64,000 nucleotides of DNA. Source: Streptomonospora mangrovi. Lineage in GTDB: Bacteria; Actinomycetota; Actinomycetes; Streptosporangiales; Streptosporangiaceae. Location: positions 1 to 64,000 of the forward strand of contig NZ_JAJAQC010000007.1 of assembly GCF_027604915.1 (NCBI RefSeq), written 5' to 3'. The notes under the pieces are model-generated. The model had not been told where the DNA came from. It saw nothing but the letters and a program-made list of their open reading frames with translations, and made no database searches. Shown here piece by piece: positions 44,633 to 52,669 of this stretch; position 1 is the stretch's first letter, and every line of letters begins with the position of its first letter. A program made the translations under genes and the position numbers.

Positions 44633-45213
44633 CCGCCGTGCCGCGCGGGCCGGTGGCGGTCGGCCCGCTGCGGCCCTGCCCCACCGGGCGCGCCGTGTTC
44701 CTCGACCGCGACGGCGTCCTCATCGCCAACCGCGCCGACCACGTGCGCGACTTCCCCGACGTGGAGGTGCTGCCGCGCGCCCGCGCGGCGGTGCGGCGGA
44801 TCACCTCGGCGGGCTACGCCGCCGTGGTGGTCACCAACCAGGCCGTGGTGGGCCGCGACGGCGCCCCGCTCGACCACATCGTCGCGGTGCACCGCCACGC
44901 CCTGCGGCTGCTGGGCGCCGCCGTCTCGGCCTCCTACCTGTGCCCGCACTCCCCCGCCGACGGCTGCCCCTGCCGCAAGCCCCGGCCCGGGATGCTGCTG
45001 CGGGCGGCGCGCGACCTCGGCCTCGACCTGGGCCGCTCCTACACCGTTGGCGACGCGCTCACCGACGTCGACGCCGGCCGCAGCGCCGGCACCGCCACCG
45101 CGCTGGTGCTCACCGGGCGCGGCGCCGACCAGTACCGCCGCGCCGACCCCGCCGACCTGGCCGGCACCGCCGTCCTGGCCGACGTGGGCGTCCTCGCGGA
45201 CCTGCTGCCGTGA
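44629..45213 (+). CDS. gmhB: GmhB-type HAD phosphatase (HisB-N/heptose-bisphosphatase)
   Basis: This 194-residue HAD-IIIA phosphatase has the catalytic motif FLDRDGVLIANRADH (about 24-38), VVVTNQAVVGRD, and the zinc-binding loop CPHSPADGCPCRKPRPGM (about 105-122) that is diagnostic of D-glycero-D-manno-heptose 1,7-bisphosphate phosphatase (GmhB) and related HisB-N enzymes. The final metal Asp is in YTVGDALTDVDAG. Its GTG overlaps the GalT-like stop (GTGA). Confidence 0.9.
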   Translation: MTAVPRGPVAVGPLRPCPTGRAVFLDRDGVLIANRADHVRDFPDVEVLPRARAAVRRITSAGYAAVVVTNQAVVGRDGAPLDHIVAVHRHALRLLGAAVSASYLCPHSPADGCPCRKPRPGMLLRAARDLGLDLGRSYTVGDALTDVDAGRSAGTATALVLTGRGADQYRRADPADLAGTAVLADVGVLADLLP

Positions 45214-45878
45214 GGGGCGCGTGGGCCGAGGGCGCCCAGATCCTGCTGCGCCACGCGGTGCGCGGCCGCACCTGGTCGCTGGTGCCCGTCACCGTCCTGG
45301 GCGACACCCCGGACGGCGCGGTGGTGCGCATCAGCGCCGGCTCCCACTGGCTCGCCCCCACCGCCGCCGACGGCGCGCTCCTGCGGCTCGGCCCCGACCG
45401 GTGGCACCTGGCGGCGCGCCCGTGGACCACCCACGACCTCGTCTACGTCGTCGAGCCGGACCGGTGGTACGCCCTGGGCCTGCTCGTGCTGCCCACCGGC
45501 CGCCCCGTCGCCTGGTACCTCAACTTCCAACTGCCCGCCCGCCGCACCCCGTGGGGCATCGACACCCTCGACCTGGAGCTGGACATGACCGCCCCGGTGC
45601 GCGCGGCCGAGGCGGTGCCGCGGTGGCGGCTGAAGGACGCCCCCCGGTTCCGCGCGCTGGTGGCGGCGGGGTTCTTCTCCACCGACCAACTCCGGCACAC
45701 GGTCGCGGCGCTGCGGACCCACCGCGCCGCCGACCTGCTCGCCGAGCAGCGCCGCGAACTGCTGCGCCACCGCCACCGCAGGCACCCCCCGGCGGGCATC
45801 GCCGCGGCCGCGCGCGGCGCCGGCCTGCCGCCCGACGTCCGCGCCGCCCCGCGCACCCCCACCGACGCCATCGCCTAG
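45210..45878 (+). CDS. DUF402 (FomD-like) nucleotidyl hydrolase
   Basis: This 222-residue DUF402 protein has conserved RWYALGLLVLPTG, YLNFQLPARRTPWGIDTLDL and the acidic ELDM sequence, matching the metal-binding core of DUF402. FomD, a DUF402 enzyme from fosfomycin biosynthesis, hydrolyses a CMP-linked intermediate, so a nucleotidyl-sugar or nucleoside diphosphate hydrolase is plausible. GTG at 45210 overlaps the gmhB stop. Its presence in a sugar cluster next to a GalT-like enzyme is unusual. Confidence 0.85.
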   Translation: MRGAWAEGAQILLRHAVRGRTWSLVPVTVLGDTPDGAVVRISAGSHWLAPTAADGALLRLGPDRWHLAARPWTTHDLVYVVEPDRWYALGLLVLPTGRPVAWYLNFQLPARRTPWGIDTLDLELDMTAPVRAAEAVPRWRLKDAPRFRALVAAGFFSTDQLRHTVAALRTHRAADLLAEQRRELLRHRHRRHPPAGIAAAARGAGLPPDVRAAPRTPTDAIA

Positions 45879-45894
45879 CGGAAGGAGACCACCC

Positions 45895-46614
45895 GTGCTC
45901 ACCACCCTGCTGTTCACCCGCCACGGGGAAACCGCCGACAACGCGGTCAAGCGGCTGTCCACCCGGCCGCCCGGACCGCCGCTGAGCGACGCCGGCCGCG
46001 CCCAGGCCCGGGAACTCGCGCGCAGCGTCGCCGACCTCGACATCACCGCCGTCTACTCCAGTCCGCTGCGCCGCGCCCTGGAGACGGCGGCGTTCGTGGC
46101 CGAGCCCCGGGGGCTGCCCGTCCACGCCCACGACGGGCTGCGCGAGCTGTCGGTGGGTGAGCTGGAGGGGCGCAGCGACGACGCGGCCTTCGCCCACCTG
46201 GACTCGGTCTGGGCGGCCTGGACCCGGGAGTCGCGGCACGACGTCACCGCCGGCCCCGGCGGTGAGAACGCCCACGAGGTGCTGGGCCGGTCGACGGCGG
46301 CGGTCGCCGAGATCGTCGCGGCCGAACGCGGCGGCACCGTGCTCGTGATGGCCCACAGCGGGGTGCTCCAGGTCCTCGTGCCCGCGCTGTGCGCCAACCT
46401 CGCCCCCGACTACGGCATCGAGAACTGGCTGCGCAACTGCCAGCTCGTGCGGGTCGAGACCGACGGCACCGATCCCGTCGGCATGACGTGCCGCGCCTGG
46501 GGGCCGCTGACCCTGCCCGACCCCGCCGCCGCCCCCCTGGTGCCCGAGCGTCCGGCCCCCGACGCCGCACCGCGCGAGGGCGCCGCGGACGCCGCCGCGC
46601 CGGAGGCCCGGTGA
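45895..46614 (+). CDS. Histidine phosphatase family protein
   Basis: This 239-residue histidine phosphatase carries LLFTRHGETADNAVKRL (RHG motif, nucleophilic His near residue 10), YSSPLRRALETA (about 55-66), REL-type acid in LRELSVGELEG and AHSGVLQVL, the second catalytic His. Alternatives are a phosphoglycerate mutase-like or a sugar-phosphate phosphatase; the neighbours favour a sugar. GTG at 45895 follows GGAAGGAG. The last 40 residues are Ala/Pro-rich. Confidence 0.85.
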   Translation: MLTTLLFTRHGETADNAVKRLSTRPPGPPLSDAGRAQARELARSVADLDITAVYSSPLRRALETAAFVAEPRGLPVHAHDGLRELSVGELEGRSDDAAFAHLDSVWAAWTRESRHDVTAGPGGENAHEVLGRSTAAVAEIVAAERGGTVLVMAHSGVLQVLVPALCANLAPDYGIENWLRNCQLVRVETDGTDPVGMTCRAWGPLTLPDPAAAPLVPERPAPDAAPREGAADAAAPEAR

Positions 46615-47618
46615 CCTCGGGCGTCCTGGCGGCCACCCCGCTGCGGCTGTCCCTGGGCGGCGGGGGCACCGACCTGCCCAGCTACGCCCGCGTCCACGGC
46701 GGGCTGGTCGTCGGCTTCGCGATCGACCGGGTCGTCTCCGTGGCCGCCCACCCCCGTATGTTCGGCGGCGGGGTGCGGGCGTGCCTGGAGCGCACCGAGA
46801 CGGCGCCCACGGCGGCCGGCCTCAGCGACCCCTTCACCCGCGCGGCCCTGGCCGCCCACGGGGTGGACTCCGGGGTGCAGATCGCCTCCTTCGGCGACGC
46901 GCCCCCGGGCAGCGGGCTGGGCGGATCGGCGGCCTACACGGTGTCGCTGCTGCACGCCCTGCACCGCCTGGGCGCACCGCACGGCGCGGTGGACGCCGGC
47001 CTGCTCGCCGAGCGGGCGGCCGCCGTCGAGATGGAGCGGCTGGGCCGCCCCGTGGGCAAGCAGGACCACTACCTCGCCGCGCTGGGCGGCGCCCACGTCC
47101 TGCGCGTCGGCACCGACCTGGGCGTGACCGCCGAGCCCCTCAAGCCCGCGCCGGAGGTGGTCGGCTACATCGCCGACCGGCTCCTGCTCTTCCACACCGG
47201 GCGCACCCGCGACGCCGGCGGCGTCCTGGCCGCCCAGGCCGGCCGGACCGACGCGGGCGACCGCGCCACCGTGCGGGCGCTGCACGCCATCCGCGAGGTC
47301 GCCGACGCCATGACCGCCGCGTTCACCGCCGGCGACACCGAGCGGATCGGCCCGCTGCTCGACGCGCACTGGCGGCACAAGCGCGCCCTCAGCCCGGCGG
47401 TCACCACCCCCGAGATCGACCGCCTCTACAGCGCCGGAACCGCCGCCGGCGCCGACGGCGGCAAGCTGCTGGGCGCCGGAGGCGGCGGCTTCCTGCTGCT
47501 GTCCAGCAGACCCGGCCGCCAGGCCGACATCCGTGCCACCATGACCGCGCTCGGCGCCGCCGAACTGCCCTTCGCCTACTCCCCGGCGGGGACCCGCTCC
47601 CTGGCCCTGGGCGCGTGA
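46611..47618 (+). CDS. hddA: HddA-like heptose-7-phosphate kinase (GHMP)
   Basis: This 335-residue GHMP kinase has motif 1 PLRLSLGGGGTDLPSYARVH (about 10-29), motif 2 GDAPPGSGLGGSAAYTVSLL (about 93-112) and motif 3 GGKLLGAGGGGFLLLSS (about 283-299). It corresponds to D-glycero-alpha-D-manno-heptose 7-phosphate kinase, which makes the 1,7-bisphosphate on the GDP-heptose route. GTG overlaps the preceding gene (GTGA). With gmhA and gmhB it supplies the first three steps of heptose activation. Confidence 0.88.
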   Translation: MTSGVLAATPLRLSLGGGGTDLPSYARVHGGLVVGFAIDRVVSVAAHPRMFGGGVRACLERTETAPTAAGLSDPFTRAALAAHGVDSGVQIASFGDAPPGSGLGGSAAYTVSLLHALHRLGAPHGAVDAGLLAERAAAVEMERLGRPVGKQDHYLAALGGAHVLRVGTDLGVTAEPLKPAPEVVGYIADRLLLFHTGRTRDAGGVLAAQAGRTDAGDRATVRALHAIREVADAMTAAFTAGDTERIGPLLDAHWRHKRALSPAVTTPEIDRLYSAGTAAGADGGKLLGAGGGGFLLLSSRPGRQADIRATMTALGAAELPFAYSPAGTRSLALGA

Positions 47619-47676
47619 GGCGGACGGCCGGCGGCGGCGCCGCGAACCCCATTCACAACCGGACGCCGAGGACGAC

Positions 47677-48447
47677 ATGACCGAAGGCAACGAACTGCGC
47701 GGCGGCGTGAACGTGGTGCGGCGGGTCGGCGACGCCGTGCACCGCCCCGCCACGGCGGCCGCGCCCGCCATCCACCGGCTGCTGCGCCACCTGCGCGACC
47801 AGGGGTTCGAGGGCGCCCCCGAGCCGCTGGGCTTCGACGCCGAGGGCCGCGAGGTGCTCAGCTACGTCCCCGGCGACGTGCACGAGGCCCTGCCGCCCGA
47901 CCTGCGCACCCCCGAACTGCTGACCTCGGCCGCCGTGCTGCTGCGCCGCCTCCACGACGCCACCACCGGGTTCGCCCCCGCGCCCGAGGACCGGTGGCTG
48001 CTGCCGCCGCGCTCCCCGGCCGAGGTCGTCTGCCACGGCGACACCGCGCCCTACAACTGCGTGGTGCGCGAGGGCCGGGCGGTCGCCTTCATCGACTTCG
48101 ACGCCGCCCACCCCGGCCCGCGCGTGTGGGACCTCGCCTACGCCGTCTACCGGTTCGCCCCGCTGCACGCCCCCACCAACCCCGACAGCTACGGCACCGT
48201 GGCCGAGCAGGGCCGGCGCGCCGCCCTGTTCTGCCGCGCCTACGGGCGCCCCGCCGACGCCGAACTGCTGGACGCGGCGGCCGAGCGGCTGCGCGCCCTC
48301 ATCGCCTTCATGCGCGCCGAGGCCGAGCGGGGCAGCGCCGCGTTCCAGGCCCACATCGCCGAGGGCCACGTCGACCTCTACGAGACCGACATCGCCTACC
48401 TGGCCGCCCACCGCGCCGACCTGCTGAGCGCCTTCGCCGAGGAGTGA
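47677..48447 (+). CDS. Aminoglycoside phosphotransferase (APH) family kinase
   Basis: This 256-residue APH-fold kinase has the catalytic loop VVCHGDTAPYNCVVREG (HxDxxxxN, Brenner motif, about 117-133) followed by AFIDFDAAHPGPRVWDLAYA (DFD metal motif). It could modify a hydroxyl of the cluster product (self-resistance) or phosphorylate an intermediate. The start is 58 bases after the hddA stop and is not coupled, in contrast with most neighbours. Confidence 0.85.
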   Translation: MTEGNELRGGVNVVRRVGDAVHRPATAAAPAIHRLLRHLRDQGFEGAPEPLGFDAEGREVLSYVPGDVHEALPPDLRTPELLTSAAVLLRRLHDATTGFAPAPEDRWLLPPRSPAEVVCHGDTAPYNCVVREGRAVAFIDFDAAHPGPRVWDLAYAVYRFAPLHAPTNPDSYGTVAEQGRRAALFCRAYGRPADAELLDAAAERLRALIAFMRAEAERGSAAFQAHIAEGHVDLYETDIAYLAAHRADLLSAFAEE

Positions 48448-48450
48448 CCC

Positions 48451-49692
48451 GTGCCGCACGCGCTGCTGCTCACCCCCTGGTACCCCCCTTCGCCCGGCGG
48501 AGCCGAGACCTACGCGCGGCGGCTGTTCCTGCACACCCGCGAGTACGGCTGGACCACCACGGTGGCCACCGACGGCCGCGCCGCGCCCCCGCCGGGCGCG
48601 GCGCCCGCCGACCACCCGGGGGTGCTGCGGCTGACCCGCTACGCCGACCAACTGGCCGACCCCCGCCGGGTGGCCTGGCGGTCCATGCAGTTCGCCGTGC
48701 TGGACGAACTCGCCGAGGCGGCGGCCGGCGCGGCGGCGCCCGACATCGTGCACGCCAACAGCATCGAGACCGCCGTGCTGGGCCGGATGATCGCCGACCA
48801 CCACGACGTGCCGCTGGTCGCCACCATCCACGAGCACGCCCCGCAGGCCGCCGCCTACGGGCGCGGCCGCACCCGGCTGGCGTTCCGCCGGCTGGCGCCC
48901 GACGCGGTGATCGCCCCCAGCGGGTTCTACCGCGACCGGGCGCTCGCCGAGGGGGTCCCGGCCGACCGGGTCCACCTCATCGAGCACGGCGTCGAGGCCC
49001 CGGCGGCGGCGCCGCCGCGCCCGCCGGACGGCCACGGGCCGGGGTGGGGGCTGCCCGCCGACTCCTGGGTCGCGCTGAGCGTGGGCCGCATCTACCGGCC
49101 CAAGGGCACCCTCGAACTCGTCCGCGCCGCCGCGGCGGCCCGCGCCGCCCTGCCCCGGCTGCGGGTGGTCGTGGTGGGCCCCGACGGCCCCTCCGACTAC
49201 GCCCGCCACGTCCGCGCGGAGGCCCGCCGCCTCGGCCTGGCCGACACCGTGGTCTTCGCCGGCCCGCACCCGCCCGACACCATGGCGCGGGTGCTGGCCC
49301 GCGCCGACGCGGTGGTCGCCCCCAGCCTCACCGAAGGGTTCGGGCTGGCGGTGGCCGAGGCCATGGGGCTGGGGCGCCCCGTGGTGGCCGCGGCCGTGGG
49401 CGGGCTGGCCGACATGGTCACCGACGGCCGCGACGGGCTGCTGGTGCCGCCGGGCGACGTCGGCGCCCTCGCCGCGGCGCTGGTCCGGCTGGCCGGCGAC
49501 CCCGACCTGGCCGCGCGCCTGGGCGCGGCCGCCCGCCGCACCGTGCTGCGGCGCTACACGGTAGTGCGGATGGCGGCCCAGACCGCCGCCGTCTACGACC
49601 GGCTGACCGGGGCCGGCCCGCGCACCGCGCGGCGGGACGTCCACCGGCACCGGACGGCACCCCTCCCCCAACCGACGGGAGAGTCGGCATGA
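48451..49692 (+). CDS. Glycosyltransferase family 4
   Basis: This 413-residue GT-B enzyme has TPWYPPSPGGAETYARRLF (about 7-25), PSGFYRDRA, LSVGRIYRPKGTLELVRAA (about 207-226) and PSLTEGFGLAVAEAMGLGRP (about 292-311, the EX7E motif). The closest biosynthetic analogues are glycosyltransferases that add GlcNAc-type sugars in aminoglycoside pathways, followed there by a PIG-L deacetylase, which is present downstream. GTG at 48451 follows the APH stop by three bases. Confidence 0.9.
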   Translation: MPHALLLTPWYPPSPGGAETYARRLFLHTREYGWTTTVATDGRAAPPPGAAPADHPGVLRLTRYADQLADPRRVAWRSMQFAVLDELAEAAAGAAAPDIVHANSIETAVLGRMIADHHDVPLVATIHEHAPQAAAYGRGRTRLAFRRLAPDAVIAPSGFYRDRALAEGVPADRVHLIEHGVEAPAAAPPRPPDGHGPGWGLPADSWVALSVGRIYRPKGTLELVRAAAAARAALPRLRVVVVGPDGPSDYARHVRAEARRLGLADTVVFAGPHPPDTMARVLARADAVVAPSLTEGFGLAVAEAMGLGRPVVAAAVGGLADMVTDGRDGLLVPPGDVGALAAALVRLAGDPDLAARLGAAARRTVLRRYTVVRMAAQTAAVYDRLTGAGPRTARRDVHRHRTAPLPQPTGESA

Positions 49693-50426
49693 CCCACCCC
49701 CCGGCGGCACCGGCCGCCACCGCCATCCCCGCCACCGGTGTGGACGCCCTGCTGCTGGACGCCGGCGGCGTCCTGCTGCGCCCCGACCCCGCCGCCCTGC
49801 GCGCCGCGCTGGGCGCGGGCGGTGTGCGGCCCGACGACGACGCCTTCGACCGCGCCCTCTACCGCCACGGCCCCGTGGGCGCCGGCCTGGGGCCCGGCGA
49901 CGACGACGACGCGTTCGTGCTGAGCTACGCCGTGTCGGCCGGGGTGCCCCTCGACCGGGCGCGGGCGCGCCTGGACGCACTGCGCCAGGTGGTCCTGTTC
50001 CGCCCCTGGGTCCCCCGCGACCCCCGCGCCGTCCGCGCGGCGCTGACCGCGTGCGCCGCCCGGGTGCCCCACGTGGTGGTGGTCACCAACTCCGAGGGCG
50101 GGGCGGCGGCCCACCTGGCGCGGGCGGGGGTGTGCCAGGTGGGACCCGGCGCGGGCGTGGAGGTGCGCCTGGTGGTGGACTCCGCGGAGGTCGGCGTGCA
50201 CAAGCCCGACCCGGGGATCTACCGCCACGCCGCCGAGGCCGTGGGCGTGGCCCCCGAGCGCTGCCTGCACGTCGGCGACTCGGTGCGCAACGACGTCGCC
50301 GCCGCCACCGCCGCCGGGATGGCTGCGCTCCACTTCTGCCCCTTCGGTGACTGCCGCGACACCGCCCACGGCCACGTGCGCTCGCTGGCCGAGGTCGCGG
50401 GCCTGCTGAGCGGGGCGCCCGCGTGA
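49689..50426 (+). CDS. HAD hydrolase (second phosphatase)
   Basis: This 245-residue HAD hydrolase has catalytic LLLDAGGVLLRPDP (about 18-31, DxGGV variant with the second Asp replaced by Gly), VVVVTNSEGG, GVHKPDPGIYRHAA and HVGDSVRNDVAAATAAGM. ATG at 49689 overlaps the GT stop (ATGA). The acid/base Asp seen in classical DxD HADs is not at the usual position, as in many haloacid dehalogenase-like phosphatases. A sugar-phosphate substrate is likely. Confidence 0.85.
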   Translation: MTHPPAAPAATAIPATGVDALLLDAGGVLLRPDPAALRAALGAGGVRPDDDAFDRALYRHGPVGAGLGPGDDDDAFVLSYAVSAGVPLDRARARLDALRQVVLFRPWVPRDPRAVRAALTACAARVPHVVVVTNSEGGAAAHLARAGVCQVGPGAGVEVRLVVDSAEVGVHKPDPGIYRHAAEAVGVAPERCLHVGDSVRNDVAAATAAGMAALHFCPFGDCRDTAHGHVRSLAEVAGLLSGAPA

Positions 50427-51430
50427 GCGCCGGGGCGGGCGCCGGCGTGGGCGCCGACTACGCCCTGGTGGGGTTCGGCCGCATCGCCGAACTCCTCTAC
50501 GCGCCTCACGTGCGCGCGCTGCCCGGCGCCCGGGTCAGTGTGGCCGAACCCGACGCCGAGCGCCGCGCGGCCGCCGCCCGCCTGCTCCCCGGCGCGCGGA
50601 TCGCGGAACGGGTGGCGGACCTGCCGGCGCCCGAGGGGGCGCGGCGAACGGCGTTCAACCTGGTCCCCGGCTCGGCGCACGGCGCGGTGACCCGCCGCCT
50701 GCTGGCGGCGGGCTGGGACGTGTTCTCCGAGAAGCCGCCGGCGGCGAGCGCCGCGGAGTGGGCCGAGCTGTCCGACCTCGCCCGGAGCCGGGGGCGCGTC
50801 CTGGCCGCCGCGCCGGTGTCGCCCTACCACCCCGAGGTCGCGGCCGCCCGCACCGCCCTCGCCGAGGGGGCCATCGGCACCCTGGCCGAGGTCCACGGGC
50901 GCTACCTGGCGCCCGGGCCCGCGCGGCGCGGCCACATCGACCCCCACCGCGCGTGGTTCTTCGGGCCCGACTCCTGCGTGCTGCGGGACCTGGGGCCCTA
51001 TGTGCTGTCGGTGCTGGTGCGCCTGCTCGGGCCGCCCGACGCCCTGGCCTGGACCCGCAACGGCGTCCACGAGCCGGTGCCGGTGCGCACCGGCGGCACG
51101 GTCGTGCCGGCCTTCGGCAGCGCCGCGGTGGGGGTGGGCCGCTGGGGCGGTGCCGTGGGCACGGTGCACCTGGCCTACCGCCGCGCCGTCCCGGGGGCGG
51201 CCGCCGACATCACCCTGGTCGGCACCGGCGGAACGCTGCACTGCACCGCCGACCCCCAGGGCGAGGGCGGCCCCGCGCCGGAGAAGGCGGAACTGGCCCT
51301 GCGCCTGGTGGAGCGGGCCCGCACCGATGCGCGGCTGCGCGCCGAGCACACCGCCGCCGTGGGCCACTGGCTGGACCTTCTCGACACCGCACCGACCCGG
51401 CCGCCGGCCGCGCCGCCCGTGAGGAAGTGA
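50423..51430 (+). CDS. Gfo/Idh/MocA oxidoreductase
   Basis: This 335-residue NAD(P)-dependent sugar/inositol dehydrogenase has an N-terminal YALVGFGRIAELLYAPHV Rossmann motif and the family's EKP motif in VFSEKPPAAS (about 93-102). It would oxidise a hydroxyl to a ketone before transamination. GTG at 50423 overlaps the HAD stop (GTGA). Confidence 0.88.
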   Translation: MSAGAGAGVGADYALVGFGRIAELLYAPHVRALPGARVSVAEPDAERRAAAARLLPGARIAERVADLPAPEGARRTAFNLVPGSAHGAVTRRLLAAGWDVFSEKPPAASAAEWAELSDLARSRGRVLAAAPVSPYHPEVAAARTALAEGAIGTLAEVHGRYLAPGPARRGHIDPHRAWFFGPDSCVLRDLGPYVLSVLVRLLGPPDALAWTRNGVHEPVPVRTGGTVVPAFGSAAVGVGRWGGAVGTVHLAYRRAVPGAAADITLVGTGGTLHCTADPQGEGGPAPEKAELALRLVERARTDARLRAEHTAAVGHWLDLLDTAPTRPPAAPPVRK

Positions 51431-52668
51431 GTCGCCCCATGCACCGACCCGCCGCGCTCGGCGGAGCCCCCGCCTTCGCCCCCGACGCGTTCCCCGCCTG
51501 GCCGCAGTGGACCGACGACGAGCGCACCGGCCTCACCGCCGCCCTGGACGAAGGGCTGTGGGGCTCCAGCCGCGCCCGCCGCGCCGCCGACTTCGCCGCC
51601 GACTTCGCCCGCTTCCAGGGCGCCGCCATCGGCCTGCCCATGGCCAACGGCACCTGCACCCTGGAGGCCGCCCTGGTGGCCTGCGGGGTGGGGGAGGGCG
51701 ACGAGGTGGTGGTGCCGGCGCTGACCTTCGCCGCCACGGCCGTGGCGGTGCTGCGGGTCAACGCCGTGCCGGTCGTGGCCGACGTCGACCCCGACAGCCT
51801 GTGCCTTGTCCCCGAGCACGTCGAGGCCGCCCTCACCCCGCGCACCCGGGCCGTCATCGCGGTGCACCTGGCCGGCGCGATGGCCGCCACCGACCGGCTG
51901 GCGGCGCTGTGCGCCGCGCGCGGGATCGACCTCATCGAGGACAGCGCGCACGCCCACGGCAGCCGGCTGCTGGGGCGGGGCGCGGGGAGCTGGGGTGTGT
52001 TCGGCAGCTTCTCCTTCCAGCAGTCCAAGCTCCTGACCGCCGGCGAGGGCGGCGCCCTCATCACCTCCGACCCCGCCCGCGCCGAGACCGCCCGCAGCTA
52101 CGCCAACTGCGGGCGCCGCACCGGCGGCGCCACCTACGAGCACGTCCGGCTCGGCGTGAACTACCGGATGACGGAGTGGCAGGGCGCGGTCCTGGCCGCG
52201 CAACTGCGCCGCTACCCCGCGCAACTGGCCCGGCGCGAGGAGGGCGCCCGGCACCTGGGGGCGGCCCTGGCCGCCACCGCCGGCCTGCGCCCGCAGGGCC
52301 GCGACCCCCGCATGGACCGCAGCGCCTACTACGCCTACGTGCTGCACTACGACCCCGAGGCGTTCGGCGGGCTGCCGGCGGCGCGGTTCTCCGCCGCGCT
52401 GGCCGCCGAGGGCGTCCCGGTGGCCACCCCCTACCCGGCGCTGAACCGCCTGGACATGTTCGCCGCCGGCGCGGCGGCGCCCGCGCCGCCGACCGCCGCC
52501 GAGCGGGTGCGCGCGGCGGTGTGCCCCGCCGCCGAGCGGGCCGCGCAGACCACGGTGTGGCTGCACCACCGCCTCCTGCTGGCGCCGCCCGACCGCCTGG
52601 CGCGGGTGGCGGAGGCGTGCGACCGCATCCGCCGCGCCGCCGGGCGGCTCAGCGCGGTGGGCGGGTGA
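51427..52668 (+). CDS. DegT/DnrJ/EryC1 aminotransferase, StsC-like
   Basis: This 413-residue PLP aminotransferase has EVVVPALTFAATAVAVLRVN, LIEDSAHAHGSRLLGRG and GSFSFQQSKLLTAGEGGALI with the PLP lysine near residue 202. The WPQW start, NCGRRTGG stretch and GVNYRMTEWQGAVLAAQL resemble glutamine:scyllo-inosose aminotransferases (StsC/BtrS type), which aminate keto-cyclitols or keto-sugars. GTG at 51427 overlaps the upstream stop; an ATG at 51439 is the alternative. Confidence 0.92.
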   Translation: MSRPMHRPAALGGAPAFAPDAFPAWPQWTDDERTGLTAALDEGLWGSSRARRAADFAADFARFQGAAIGLPMANGTCTLEAALVACGVGEGDEVVVPALTFAATAVAVLRVNAVPVVADVDPDSLCLVPEHVEAALTPRTRAVIAVHLAGAMAATDRLAALCAARGIDLIEDSAHAHGSRLLGRGAGSWGVFGSFSFQQSKLLTAGEGGALITSDPARAETARSYANCGRRTGGATYEHVRLGVNYRMTEWQGAVLAAQLRRYPAQLARREEGARHLGAALAATAGLRPQGRDPRMDRSAYYAYVLHYDPEAFGGLPAARFSAALAAEGVPVATPYPALNRLDMFAAGAAAPAPPTAAERVRAAVCPAAERAAQTTVWLHHRLLLAPPDRLARVAEACDRIRRAAGRLSAVGG

Positions 52669-52669
52669 G

